From assembly GCA_025084515.1 (NCBI GenBank), contig JAJAGP010000271.1:310001-374000 (forward strand): a stretch of DNA of 64,000 nt, given 5' to 3'. This document shows, one piece after another, positions 47,396 to 60,079 of the stretch. The position numbers and the translations under genes were made by a program. The first letter of the stretch is position 1, and every line of letters starts with the position of its first letter. The DNA comes from Ancistrus triradiatus. Taxonomy: Eukaryota; Chordata; Actinopteri; Siluriformes; Loricariidae. Below the pieces are notes generated by a model, which did not search any database, was not told where the DNA came from, and saw only the letters and a list, made by a program, of their open reading frames with translations.

Positions 47396-48224
47396 GTACG
47401 AATCGAATGTTAAGTGAGCAGACCGAAATACATCTCAATCTCTCTTTAATCTGCTAAGCCGAGCAATAGCATCAGCGTCTCCTGTCAGTTACACAGGCCC
47501 CTAGAACAGACCCCTTGTGTTCCTTCTTTCACACAGACACAACAGACTGGACTCTGAAAGAAGGGAAAGAAATCCAGACTGAACGGGCTCAGAATGGCTG
47601 ATTGGATTCCTCTGCAGTGTGTTACATATTCAAGCTCTCATTATTCCCAGCATGGCTAAGAGGTTATAATAGTCATTTTGAAAATCACACAAACATAACA
47701 TGTCACAATATTAGATGTTTAAAGACTGGATTTTTTTATGAGTTTCTTCTCATATGCATATGCATATGCAATCACGTAAACAAAACAAAGCAGCTGATTT
47801 CTTCCTGTACTCTAATCATTTCCAGGAACCAAGCAAGACAATGCAGGCACTCGGCCCATTTGCCTGTAATTGTAAAAAAAAAATGCAGTCTGAAACTCGG
47901 CCAAACCTTGAATCTGCATAATCACACAGGTAGTGTTTTTGCCCTTGCTCAATTCGGTTTAGGCTGCTACAGCCATTCAAGGGATCTCCTTGCAGCTCTC
48001 AATGCAGGGCTCATAGAAACCCCTGTGGAATATAAAGGGTACACAAAGCTCTACATATACACATCTCCACACTCAGGAATGGTGCTGACTCCTTCAGGCT
48101 CACTGTCAACACAAAGTAGCCTCTTGCTCCATAAAAGAGAGACCAGGCATAGAGCCCACTGGCATTAACAAGAAGACTAGCTCAGACCTCATGAGAATGG
48201 GAAAACACTACACAGGATTTGAAG
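47396..48224. other. No recognised feature
   Basis: Holds a 188-codon open stretch (47602-48168) without an ATG-led domain, and a short CATATG run near 47751-47770. Confidence 0.5.
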
Positions 48225-48299
48225 TCCTGCAAGGGCCAACTAACAGCTTGGCACTGGCCAATTGAACTCACAACCTTCTGATTGGTAGTCCAGAGCCTA
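48225..48299 (-). mobile_element. SINE fragment interrupted by a MITE
   Basis: 'cttggcactggccaattgaa' and 'tctgattggtagtccagagc' are the body and head of a reverse SINE. The copy stops at 'cagagccta', exactly where the next element begins. Confidence 0.55.
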
Positions 48300-49124
48300 C
48301 AGTGGTACCTCAGTTCTTGACCACCTCGGAACTTGTCAAATTTGGTTACCGACGAATTTTTGACTAGAAAAATTTATCTCGTCGTTTGCTCTGTCCTCTG
48401 CATGCTTAAAGTTGTATTATAAGTCGAGCCGCACAACTGATTTCAGCCGAAACTCGAAACTTGATTCACGATTCATGATTCACGATTCAGTACACAGTGA
48501 TTCAGTGGTTCTGATTCACAACGGTTCCTCAGAGATCTTTTTCTTGCATTTTTACATCTACAGTACTGTATTCTTAGTGTAAATATGTCTCCATTGGTCC
48601 TAAAAGGTTAGTTTATAAGACCAAACCGAAAGCAAAACAGGAAATGAATGCTTAGCAGCTAGTGCCCCGAGTTCATCAATAGAGTAAGTGCTTTGCTTTT
48701 ATTTTTCACTTTCAATCCATTACTCACTAAGTTATATGAGCTTTTTCAACACTTTATTATAAATAAGCTTTGTGTTAATGATTTTGGCCAGCTGTAAGGT
48801 AATGTAAGTGTTTTAAACATTCACTTACCTATCATAGGCTCTGTTATTATACAATATAGACTTAACTACAGATTAATATAGATTTAACTTATGATGGATT
48901 TGTTGGAACATATCCCTGTCATAACTCAGGGAGCACCTGTCCAAAACAATACAATACAACTCCATTAATGCATAAAATGTCTTATACAATGTGGATTTTC
49001 TGTGGGTCTGGAACAGATTCATTCAATTGACAATTGGCTTATGAGAATAATGTGCTCGATACTCGTTTTCGGTTCTCGACAAGCCTTCTGGAATGAAATA
49101 ACGATGAGAACCGAGGTACCACTG
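48300..49124. mobile_element. MITE with cagtggtacctca ends (pogo/Tigger-like)
   Basis: The left end 'cagtggtacctcagttcttg' and right end 'gagaaccgaggtaccactg' are inverted and flanked by TA (48298-48299, 49125-49126). Length about 825 bp. No transposase was recognised. The TA target and terminal pattern fit Tc1/mariner-pogo MITEs. Confidence 0.75.
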
Positions 49125-49290
49125 TACAATGGAACCTTTTTAATTCAAACACTTCTTGAGTCGACCAATTCAGATATCAACCGGTATGTTTGAAATATTT
49201 TGCCTCCAGATTCAAACAAAAATGACCCAGCCTCATGGTGTGTCTGAAATTAATTTAATTCCGACTTCAAACAAATCCGAACTCCTTCCT
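49125..49290 (+). mobile_element. Left end of a second MITE abutting the first
   Basis: Directly after the first element, 'caatggaacctttttaattc', 'cttgagtcgaccaattcaga' and 'attttgcctccagattcaaa' form the 5' part of another terminal-inverted-repeat family. The 3' end was not located. Confidence 0.45.
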
Positions 49291-49487
49291 TACTTTGTAG
49301 CATAACTGAACTGTTTTTTTTGGAACCTAATTTCGTGAACTCTTGTCATGGTCCTCTAGACAGTAAGGTAGTGATGCAAGTGTATAGTGATAAGTCCTGA
49401 CACAAGCGCTTGTGTTGTGACCAACTGTCATTTTTAAATATACTTGTACACCGGTAGCCTTATAAACAACAGATCTTCGTGCTTAGA

Positions 49488-49590
49488 ATGGAAATAAACA
49501 CAGACAAATGGACCGAGAGTGAAGTTCAGACTTTACTGAGCCTATATAAAATGGAGGGACAACCCATTTTTGGGTCTTCTAAGTGAAATT
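49488..49590 (+). pseudogene. Possible Myb/SANT-like domain remnant
   Basis: The plus strand reads MEINTDKWTESEVQTLLSLY, with a stop after about 32 residues. The W-(T/S)-E-S-E-V-x-x-L-L-x-L pattern resembles helix 1 of the Myb/SANT-like domains found in Harbinger-associated proteins. Only about one helix is visible, so the assignment is weak. Confidence 0.3.
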
Positions 49591-49848
49591 CAGCATCACA
49601 CAGCGTCTCTACAGGTGGTGTGAATACAAACCAAAACAGGCCCTGGAACGAATGTAGTTATCGGGGGGACATTTCCTCCCAAATTAGTCCCAAGAACTGT
49701 AAAGCCACACTCATCATCTTTGTGGAGTAGAGAATTTACATTACACCTTGAACCACCTGATTTACTTAATTGCCTTCCAACGCTGGGTTATTTAGTTTCA
49801 TTGGTTATTTGGGTCCATTTAGATGATGAAAACCTTGCATACCAGTCT

Positions 49849-49849
<1 letters not shown>

Positions 49850-49897
<48 letters not shown>
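49850..49897. repeat. (CT)n microsatellite
   Basis: About 23 CT units followed by a short CA run. Confidence 0.93.
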
Positions 49898-49904
<7 letters not shown>

Positions 49905-51640
49905 TACTCAAAGTGAAGGCTGCTCTTTCCAGGAACACTTCTCCTCCATCCATCCTGGCCTTGCATTGAGTCTTGCTGGGCATCAAGCCAAGAGCACTCA
50001 CACATATGGAGGAGAAAGAAGAAGTGGGCAGTGAGGGCTCATACATGAGCAGAGACAAAGGGGAGGGGTGTGTCTCAGAGCCTGAAAATGTTCATTGGTC
50101 AAAAGCAGCACTCATCCAAACCCCCATCCAGCAACAGAGTGCCAACAGATTGCATAAAGCCAGGCCATGTGCTCTGACGTGATGTCTACGCATCACATCA
50201 GAAGGTAAACCAGCTCTGCTTCCCTTTTACAAATCCTTACAAATTAATTACTTAGGCAAGACTGTTAAGTATGCAACAAAATGTCTGTGATGTCTCTAGA
50301 ACTAAAAAAGATGAGGTAACTGACAGCACTTGCTGGCCTGAAGTATGATTCAAATGTGTCTGTGACCTGAATTAACAGAGATCCTGAGAATAGCCATCAT
50401 AAACACATTTAATTGCTTGCTCTGAAACTGCTGACATGGCAACCCATAGTGTTTTAACAACTAGTCTCTATTTGCTAGTCTAGCTTGCATTTTCCCTAAC
50501 AGATACACAAATGAACCAATAACAGTCCAGATTAGACACATCTTTAGAATTCATTTATGTGGCAACACAGTAGCACAAAGAAGCTGGTGACTAAAACAAT
50601 TTTGATCAGTTACAGCGAACTGGTTTGGATTTACACAACAGCCATGACGCAAACAAAAGGTGTTTTTTACTAAAAGACAAGATCCGATCGAAAGACAATG
50701 AAACTGCTCAAACACCTAAAAAGAAAGTGCACCAAAGAGTACACTGAAAGTCAGAAAGTGCAACAGCCAAAAATCAAGCAATAAGGTGTTTGAAGGTGTT
50801 TGAAGTATCACTATATAACATTTTACCTGGACAAAGATAGGACATCCAACAAAACTGTCAGAAACGAGGTATTTAAGCGACTTCAAATAATAGCTGATCC
50901 TCATTAATACTTAACAAGTCACAAATATTTTTCTAAACTTGCAGTTTCTTTGATGTACACAAATACATACTACATACCTTGCACATAGTGTTTTATGTGC
51001 AAAGTATTTATTTATTTTGAACGATAATATTAAATAAAACAACATTTTGTACAGTACTGTAGAGTTCAATGAAGTAATTCTAATTCCAATTTTTGTAAGA
51101 CTTGAAACACTTATTAAAAAAACAAGTAGAACAAAACCATGTTTTTTTTGTGGTGTTTCAAGACTGCGATTCTCTATTTCTGTCAGCAGGCGTCTCAAAG
51201 GTTCGCTCATATAGGTTTTCTGGCATTCAGACGTGAATTAGATGCATATAAGGCAGATTTTTATTTCCTATTATAATTTTAGGGAAAAAACCTGTCTATA
51301 AAAGTGAACAGATGTTAAATGGTGCATGCCTGTATTTACTTTTTAAAATCATTTGCATTTTGTTAGGAAGAGTAGTTTATTAAACAAATATTGCCTTACT
51401 AGCCTCTTTTGTGGAGAAACTACTGATATCCACCGTTATTTTTATCAGTAGAGAAATTAGTTTGCTTGTTGTGTTCAGCTGCAAATTAAAATGAAAACCA
51501 ACATGAATAAAACTGTGATAGTATCATTGATCATGATCCAGCCTAAAGCGATAGACTGCAATATTTTCACTAGAACACCACCCCTAGCCTAAAGTACATT
51601 GCACATATGGATGGAAGAATTCTGAATATCCAAACCCAAT
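49898..51640. other. No recognised feature
   Basis: AT-rich after 50300; open frames are short and without motif. Confidence 0.5.
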
Positions 51641-51806
51641 GACTGGTGGTCTTAACAGTTAAGGCTCTATAACACTAATCAGAAGGTTGTTAGACCAAAC
51701 CCCAGCTTTACCAAGCTGCCACTGCTGGGCCCATGAGCAAAATCCTTCAACCCCCCACGGCTTAGCTCAGCTCCCTCAATAAGGGTCTCTGCTAAATCTA
51801 CCATCA
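51641..51806 (+). mobile_element. Degenerate tRNA-derived SINE
   Basis: 'ggtggtcttaacagttaagg', 'ccaagctgccactgctgggc', 'catgagcaaaatccttcaac' and the tail 'agggtctctgctaaatctac' occur in order. Confidence 0.7.
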
Positions 51807-52488
51807 TCAGAAACCAGTAAGGCTTATTTGAAAGAAATACAGATGGCACCCAGAGTGGCCAAGAAGAGGGCTGAACTAGGCAGTACTACCCTGACAATAT
51901 TTCTGCAGGTTTTCTATGACAGTAGGTGAGGCCCCTAGTGTGGCCTGTTTCTCCAGCTTTCACCCACATTCCTTCTACTCAAGCTGTTTACCTTCTGCCA
52001 AGAGAGCGGAAAGAATGAAAAAGAAAAGAGTGGAGGATCAGATGGGCAGTCTCTCTAAAGGGCTGTATAGCCTTTAAGGAATATGTCATTGATTTTCAAA
52101 CTTCCATCCAGCACATCTGTAGCATATAAGGTTGAAAAAATCACATTCCTTTGTACTGAGAGAAACAGAAGTAAAATCAAAGTCATTTTGCCCAGGGGTG
52201 CCTAGAACTTCACAAAAACACACACTTACACTTTCCCTTGAGTGCTGCAATATCCAGCTGGCTGTTGACCATGAGTTTCTATAAAACATGGTATCATATT
52301 GATCTTCATTAATGGTGGCTTAAGCATCACATTGACTATTGTGTGCTTTTGGGAAACTGGACTTGTGTTGGTAAACCACATAACCACAAATTCTTCCCTC
52401 CGGCAAACAAGTTCCTGCATTGAATGGATAAATTATGGAGATCTAAGCTCAGGCTGCTGAGTTACACCATATTCGTTCAATCATGCAT
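51807..52488. other. No recognised feature
   Basis: Includes the 22-bp sequence at 52439 that is repeated beyond the far end of the adjacent element. Confidence 0.5.
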
Positions 52489-53727
52489 TTAGACTATGTT
52501 TACCCAGCAGGGAAAGTGGCCCAAATCCCCTTTTCTCACCAAATCCAATTTTATTTTTAGGCTGTTCACACTATCTGTTTAGTATAACAGTTCACATCCC
52601 TAAACTGGCATGCATGTGCAAAAAAACAATGCTTCACATAACACACTCATCCAGAGGTAAAGAATAAAAGTGGAGTCAACAGTAACAGGCACTACTTTAA
52701 TGGTTGTGTTCAAAAGGGCACATTATTCGGTCATGGTCATTTCTTTGGTTTGCGTTCTTGTTTTTTTGCTTCATTAATTTTGCTTTAACTGCAGTCATGT
52801 CCTCCTTTGGCCACATTTAGCCATTTCTTTAGGAATTTCCTCAAACACAGAGTGGCTGCAATACGTGCCTTCTAATTGTGTTTGCACAGAGACATCACCC
52901 TGGTCCTTTATTTCACTATAACACCACTGCAAACCTCCCTCACTGCCATAGATTTATCTAGCTCCTTTTTAGGGGAGCTCAAGCATCATTAAACTGAGTC
53001 CCATCACCCATAATAATAAGATAATATAAGAGTAAAAAGTGTGTGTTTTTTTGTTGTTGTTTATTTTAAATTGAAGTTTATCTATACAAGATGGAAAAAT
53101 GTCAAAACCACATAAAGTATATGGTTTAAATATAATATTGTCTTTTTGATGTTTGTCTCTGATAAGATGAAAAATGTTAAAACCACAGTATTTGTTTAAA
53201 CATATTATATTATATTATATTATATCATATTATATTATATTATATTATATTAGCAAAAAAAAATACAGCCATCTCCCCTTGCCTCGCAAATGGTATGATC
53301 CACTTTCTCTCTCCTTCATAAATGTGGTTATGATCGTCCAAAATTAAAATAAAATGTAGTTTTTTTTGTTAAAAAAACCAAGGGGGGAGTGGTCTCTGGG
53401 TGCTCAGCACCCCTAAATCTCTGATCCTAGAATCACCCATGCTCACTGCTGTCATTTTCCCTACTCGTCAGCGTGCATTTCTGCATGACGAGTTCTAAAG
53501 ACGAAAAAGTAATATCATTTCCGATCTCTGCGTTCCCACTCCGGTTGCATGACTATGTATCAGATGTGTATCCGATCTAAGACCACATATGGAAGTGGCT
53601 CAGGTCAGAACTGTTAAGATCAGATTTGCGTGCTCCCACAGTTCTGAAAAAATCAGAACTGTGTCACATTAAGGCAAAAAAATCAGATTTTTGCCACTTC
53701 AGCCTGATAATGTAAACGTAGCCTTAA
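52489..53727. mobile_element. ~1.24-kb terminal-inverted-repeat element, hAT-like
   Basis: The left end 'gactatgtttacccagcagg' is followed by 'aagtggcccaaatccccttt'. The right end, inverted, is 'aatcagatttttgccacttc' then 'gcctgataatgtaaacgtag'. This is the layout of fish non-autonomous hAT-like elements. No transposase frame was found. An (ATATT)n array lies inside. Confidence 0.55.
53205..53251. repeat. (ATATT)n pentanucleotide array
   Basis: About nine units, one with a C substitution. Confidence 0.9.
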
Positions 53728-55619
53728 AGATCTGAGCTCAGGCTACTGAGATAATCAGGAGAAGCTTCACTGTGAAAATGTATTGAGGTTAACTTATGTA
53801 ACGCAAATACCGCTCATAAATCTCCAACCCTACAGCATGAATACACACGTCTTCCAATCTCAACATCTGAAATAGCTCTAGTAAAAGTACCACCCACAGG
53901 CAAAACCCACTCAATAATGGAGGGCTGATACGGAAGAGCCGTTCGCAGCTTGTAAAAAGTTATAGTCTGGCAAACAGATATTTTTATTGAGCAGATTAAT
54001 AGACATTTATAAGTGCTTCTTACAAACTTGACTCATGAACAGAAAGTTACACTGCTCCCCAAGACTAGCAGTGAGGACCACTTCACAGATGGTGCTCCAT
54101 ATTGTAGGAATCTGCTAGTGAGACACTTATCCCGCTTTGATCCCGCTTTGGGCTTGGGTTAGGCACGTACCTACCCCCATTTCCTAGCCACCCAACCTCT
54201 GTGCATAATGCGTAGAGGTCTCAAAGACATGCACACCCAGTCAGCAAATAACCTCCAACTCCCTGCACCTCAGCACAGCCTGAGAGCTTCAGAAAACAAC
54301 CCCCCTAAGCCACTCTGTTTTCTTTCACAACGCTACTATTCTTCCATCCACAAAACGTTACCCAGCAGGGGTACCTGAACTCTGACCCCATCATTCCGCT
54401 CCTTCCAACCTCTACGACCCCACATCCACTCGGACACACTAAAGACGTCTGACCTCTTTTTTCCCCTTTTTCTCCCACCGTTCTTGCCTCTTCTTCTTTC
54501 TCTCTCTGGTGAGCAAGAGTCCCCCACATGTCCTGATATTGGATCCTGGCTTCCAAACTCAAGGGGGGATTCAGGGTGAGGGGTGCCTCATCAGGAAGCA
54601 CTCAGGGGTGATAATCAATTGATCGACTGTGGGAAAACTTAGTGAAATGATTCCATTGAGAGAGAGATCCACCCACGCTGCCTCGCTTTTGCTTAAATGT
54701 GCCTGATCTAACCCAGATTGGTCCTATACCAAGGTAGATGTGGTGCTTAGGTGGTACAGCGGTCTTACACGCTAGGCCAGGGCCAGGGAGTCGTGGCAAT
54801 GCCCTCTCAGGTGTCATAGCACGTGCAGACAGGCTAGGGGTGACCCATCAGGAGATGGCCCAGAACTGCAACAGGGACTCTTATCCAGCCCTGAAATGAA
54901 TTTGTTCCCATTTTGGGCACCTGCATCCTGTTCTCCCCAGAATAGGCACTGGTGCCACCATGACCCAGACAAACCCAGGAAAAAACAGGGTTAAAATGTA
55001 AAGAAGAAAATAATGAGATGTTTTAGAGAAAGGGTTATGGCAACCACCATAAAGCGTATTCAGTCTAATCAATGTTAAGTTCACAAAAGATCAAAAAATG
55101 CAAAGCCATCGCAGATTTTCCAACGTGTTATGCATTTCTGTGTTGGACCTGCAATAGAAAGCTGCTTCTACAGTATGCTCAGATACATATCCTGTCTCAT
55201 AGGGCCAAGAAAATGCAATCACATCACATGCAAAAAAAAAAAAAAACTGCAACACTACACCCCAGCAGCAACACATACTCGTACAGACAGAAAAACAAAG
55301 CGACCCCGCACAGATGTTCTAATCAAGCACCTCCACTGTTAAAACCAGCCAATGAACTGGAGCCCCTTTGTTCCACACAATAACACTTAACCCTTGTCAA
55401 ACATTTAACACTCATTCAGCATTTTAAACAAAAGCCAATGAAGGTCGTTCAACAGCCCACCCTCTATCTGAATCTAATTACACACATGCTGGCCCCGTCC
55501 AAACAGACCTCAAAGTGGCCTGAATGTTTAGGTTTTCATTAGGCAAGGAAAGAAAATGATACAGGCAATTTCTTATAATAAATGTGTTTACTTAGCGTAG
55601 ACACCCTGTAGACCACTGT
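53728..55619. other. Mostly unrecognised sequence
   Basis: 54740-54900 ('ggtgcttaggtggtacagcg' and following) is faintly SINE-like. A 16-bp poly-A lies near 55231. Confidence 0.4.
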
Positions 55620-56560
55620 TCCTTCACCCCGGCCCCAAATCCCCACAACCACACACCATTATTCCAGCTTCAAAGCCCTACTATACTGGTGTGTCAACCC
55701 AGTCCCAAAGTCTTCACAGGGTGCACAATTCCCCAGAATTTTGACCACCCAGACACAAAGTTCCACATTTCTGCCAGGGCATGACCCTTCACCCCCAACA
55801 AAGCACCACAATCCTACTATAATCACACTCACCCAAAATCCTCACAATCCTGATCCATCATCACAGACTTAAAGACCCCAAATCTTGCTATATCACTCCA
55901 GTCCAAAAACCATCTGAGTCTCAGAGTTCCCCATAATCATGTGATGTGGTGCAGCAGTTACAGTACTGGACTGCTGACCAGAAGGTTCCAGGTTCAAGAT
56001 GAGTCACGTACCATTGTTGGGCACTTGACCAAAGCTCTTAACCCTCAATTGCTTGTATTGTAGTTTCTAAGACTGTATCAGTTGTAAGATTGTGCCAGTT
56101 GTAAGTTGCTCTGTATGAGAACATTTGTCAAATTACTAAATGTAAACGTAAAATATAAACCAAGCTCCTTCACCTCTGTCCCATCATTCCAGACCTTGCA
56201 CATGTAATACAACACTACACAATCACAGTGCCAAATCTTCATGATCTTGCTGCATCACCCCAGTCTCATAAGTCAGCACATTTTTATCCGATACCCTACG
56301 CCAAGTTCACAATTCTGCCCAATCAGCCTAGTCAAGGTGCCCCACAATCCTTCACCCTCAATTGTACCCACATTGACACTTCTTACAATTCTGATCATCG
56401 TCCCAGCCTTAAACAAACCTTCTGTATCATCCCAATTCCTAAACATCAATCAATCCAGCCTTACAGTTTCTTACAATATTGATCCATCACCTCAGTCCCA
56501 GATCATAACGATCCTACAACACACAAGCAACTGCTTTAAAACTACACGGGAAGCCTGGCT
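55620..56560. repeat. Degenerate ~36-bp minisatellite, block 1
   Basis: Repeated variants of 'cccaaagtcctcacaatcct' followed by 'gctccatcac' and 'cccagtc'. A SINE at 55942-56150 splits it. The strand is C/A/T-rich and very poor in G. The unit length is estimated by eye from spacing of 'catca' and 'cccag' themes. Confidence 0.7.
55942..56150 (+). mobile_element. tRNA-derived V-type SINE inside the minisatellite
   Basis: 'gtggtgcagcagttacagta', 'gttgggcacttgaccaaagc' and the tail 'catttgtcaaattactaaat' are all diverged. A 15-bp internal duplication is present in the 'gtaagactgtatcagttgta' region. Confidence 0.75.
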
Positions 56561-57068
56561 TCCCCCACTGTTTCATTAATATGCCACAATGTAATGTAAT
56601 AATAAAGTGTCTGTATTATTCAACGGGTGATATTCAATTTTCAATCAGTTGAGCAAATTTCTCATAATAGATACTCACTTAAGCCTATGAATCTCTGGGT
56701 GTCTGTTGTGCATTTGTGTACTCTAGGGTGCCAGTGAAAATGTTAGTGTAAAGTTAATATACAGAAAATGTTACTGCAGAACAATACTTTTCACTCGTTA
56801 CATAAATCACCACAAAAATGAGTCAATTGAATAGATGCGAAATAAAATGCTTGTGAATTCCCGCAGCCATAAATGTGATGACACTTGATGTAATTTCAGT
56901 TTTTTCTACTGTGGTAGCTTTATCCATGTTTGGAAAGTCTTGATGTTTTTCCACACCATGAAGGATAAATTGCTTCTATTCTTCTTGGCTGCTCTGAATG
57001 CACTGAATATTGCATTGAATGTCTCAATAATTGCAACACCCAGTCCAGTGACTCTCAATGTTATTTAT

Positions 57069-57270
57069 TTATTTACTTAACATCAATCCAGCATTAATGG
57101 CTATATTCGTGACAAGAACAAGAGTATAAATGTAATAGTCAAACACACTAGTACATGTGGGAAGAAACCATAGTACCCAGAGAACAATATGCAAATTAGA
57201 CACCAGTGGAGTCCAAACTGGGGGATCTCTGGAGCTGTGAGATGAAGTGCTAACCAACTGCACCACCCAA
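57069..57270 (-). mobile_element. DANA-like SINE
   Basis: Reverse strand: 'gggtggtgcagttggttagc', 'cttcatctcacagctccaga', 'gtctaatttgcatattgttc' and 'tactatggtttcttcccaca' follow the DANA block order. Confidence 0.7.
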
Positions 57271-57905
57271 TGCTCAATGTACTGGGTTTTAGGAGAAGGA
57301 ATTCTTGGTTTATACCCAGAGCAACAAAGAGTTTTTTGGTGTTTGATGGTAAAATTCAATACAAAGTACTGAAAGTGGTGCAGCTGCTTATGTGGCATAA
57401 GATCCTTATACATTCGCAATCTATGAAACAGGAAAAAGTATTAAGAAAATCAAACTCTTATTAGCTTAATAAGTAAGCTGCTGTGAGACCTTTACCAACA
57501 GATACATATTCCAGAGTGTTAAATGTGACACTGAGCCATCTTTTAGACAGAAGATATCCTGATGATTACTTTACTGGTGTTAGAGTTTGTTATATGGAAC
57601 ACAGCCATCTCACTGGCACCCTAATGTACTCGCTGTTTCCATGGAATCAAAGATTAATGCTTATTGGACATTTTGTCATGGGTAGACCTTCAATGACAGT
57701 GAACGCAGGGGAAAACATCTCAGTCGCTTTTGCACAGTGGATGTGTGGATTCTCTTTATGATGATTAACCTCTCAAAGTGGTGGAAGCCTCGTAGCAAGG
57801 TGTCAATCAATAAATTGGAAGCATGTTGACTTCTTAAACTTCAATAAATGAGGATTTAAGACAGTTTGTTTACAATGTTTACAATTTACAGAGGAAAAAA
57901 AGATT

Positions 57906-58432
57906 TATAGTACTGTGCAAAAGTCTTAGGCCAACAAGAGATTTGCTGTCTTAGCAAAGGTATAATGACCATATATAACACAAAAATGTCCAACTTGGAT
58001 TTGTCACTCCATAATACACTTTTCCACTGATTTTCATGCCAATTTATGTGAGCTTTAGTGTATCTTAGCCTTTTTACCCTGTTCCCCTTCTGAAAAAGTG
58101 GTTTCTTGGCTGCTAATCTTCCAAAATAGACCATTCTTGATCAAGCTTCTTTAGACTGAAAAAGGTTCAACTTGGCATCCCAATGAAGCTGCGAGATGAT
58201 GCTATTGCTCAAGTGTAAGGGGAAGTAACACTAAACATGTGCCATTGTAACCTATAGAAGTGTTTTTTCCCCAGGTTTCTTCAGTTTTTAATACTGCATA
58301 CACATTCTCTGTATTTTCTGGTTGTAGTCTACTAAAGAGATTGAGAAATAATTATGTATGGTCATAATACAATTGCTAAAACAATGCTATATCAAATATA
58401 ATGGCGGCCTACGACTTTTGCACAGTACTGTA
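57906..58432. mobile_element. Internally deleted Tc1 MITE, copy D (best preserved)
   Basis: Both ends are clear: 'tatagtactgtgcaaaagtc' on the left and 'gacttttgcacagtactgta' on the right, giving an element of 527 bp. The minus strand retains a transposase segment (KRLRYTKAHINWHENQWKSV, then LWSDKSK) that includes the first Asp of the DDE triad. The helix-turn-helix region and the last catalytic residues are missing. It would depend on an autonomous relative for movement. Confidence 0.85.
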
Positions 58433-58479
58433 TACAAATAAACAAGCCTATACTGTATGCTTCGGCTATTTTAAAAACT

Positions 58480-59070
58480 ACCAGCCAGCACTGCTGCAAC
58501 CTCAGTCAGTTACACCTACCCTAAATCCATCCTGACCAACAATTTCCCCATTCCCAAATCCTCCACATTCCTGCCTCAATATCACATGAACCTATTCCAT
58601 CACACAGTTCTAGATCCTCACAACCCTGCTTCATCAAATCTGCTCATCACTCCAGACACCATGCACAATCCTACTCTCTCACTCTAGCACTAAAGTCCCA
58701 TGACAATATATAATCCTGACAATCCCCACAATCTCAAGTCACAACCGCACCCCTAAATTCTCACAAATCTATGCCATCACCGCACACCAAAACCCTTACC
58801 TCAGCCTCAAAGCTTCCATCACCCCTCAGAAAACGTCCCTATCAACCTACTTATTGACCCAAGTCTCAAACTTTGCACTCCTCATTGATCACCCCAGCCA
58901 CAAAGTCCCTCAATCCCACTGCATTATCCCAGGTGCAAATCCCAACAAGTCTACTCCATCACCACAGCCTCAAAGCCTAACAAACCGGCTCTATCAAAAT
59001 AGCTTCAAACTCCAATAATCCAGACCCACAAGTCCTGCCTTAGATTTCCATGATGCTCCTTCATTATCAC
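58480..59070. repeat. Degenerate ~36-bp minisatellite, block 2
   Basis: The same theme as block 1: 'cccaaatcctccacattcct', 'cctcacaaccctgcttcatc', 'atccccacaatctcaagtca'. The two blocks are 1.9 kb apart and may be one array split by later insertions. Confidence 0.65.
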
Positions 59071-59799
59071 AGCATAGGCTGCCAGCAGTTCCCAAGTGTG
59101 CAACTGGAAGCATGTCTCTAGCGTGTTAGATGCCCAATTATAAACCTAGGGTCTTCTTCAATATTACTATGTGGGGATTTTCATCCAGGGCTGTACACAG
59201 TATGTTCTGTTCATGGGCAGCAGTGAATTTAATTAGACTGGTGGTGCCAAACCACTGTTGGTTTAACTGTTGTAAAACCAGCTTAAAGTTGCAGCTTGTG
59301 TACACAACTGTGCTGACTTGTGCAAATCTGTATACAAATCTGGACAAATGAAAAGACCTTTCCAAATTTTCTTAAAATCAACATATTTACATGTATGGCA
59401 GCCTTTCCATTTCAGTATCTGATGAATTCCAACACAGACACACCTGATTCCATTGAATGAGCTACTGATTAGGTGATCATCTGAATCAAAGCTTATTTAT
59501 TGAGTAAATGTACAAGACACATGAAGGCTGTGATTGAATATTGAGTTCTGGATTTTCTCAAGTTAAAGCATAAACTTGTTTTCTTTGTATTACTATTTGT
59601 ATTATTAATCGACTGAAAACACTGCATCTTCAGTTGTCATTTACAGTGAATAAATTCTCTCTTGTTTTCGGAATTTGTCAGTAATTTATAGAATAAAACA
59701 AAAATGTTCAATTTCGCTCAAACACATACAGTACAAATAGTAAAACCAGAGAAACAGATCATTTTGCAGTGGTCTCTTAAGTTTTTCCAGAACTGTAGC
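59071..59799. other. No recognised feature
   Basis: Two antisense frames at 59130-59365 overlap almost completely and carry no motif. Confidence 0.5.
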
Positions 59800-59962
59800 T
59801 ATAAAAGTTAAGGTACTGGACTGGTACTTGGTTCAAACCAGTCTGCCACTTTTGACACATGACACCTTGCACAAGACACTTAACTCAATAATTGCTTGGA
59901 TTGTACTTTGCAGTACTGTATGAGCTGTAATTTGCTCTGGATAACAACTTAATGAAAATGTA
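59800..59962 (+). mobile_element. Degenerate V-type SINE
   Basis: 'aaaagttaaggtactggact', 'gcacaagacacttaactcaa' and 'gctctggataacaacttaat' are in order, with deletions in the middle. Confidence 0.65.
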
Positions 59963-60079
59963 AACTGAAATGGAGGGCAAACTAGTGAAAATGCTTCTAT
60001 TTTACATTTGTCTTTAATTTAACACAAAGTTTCTCATTACAAATCATATAACCGGCGCACCCATTTCAGTGAATATTAC

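Noticed and set aside
47602..48168. 188-residue open frame, the longest outside low-complexity sequence
   Set aside because: It does not begin with ATG, has no recognisable domain, and sits in ordinary AT-rich repeat-bearing sequence.
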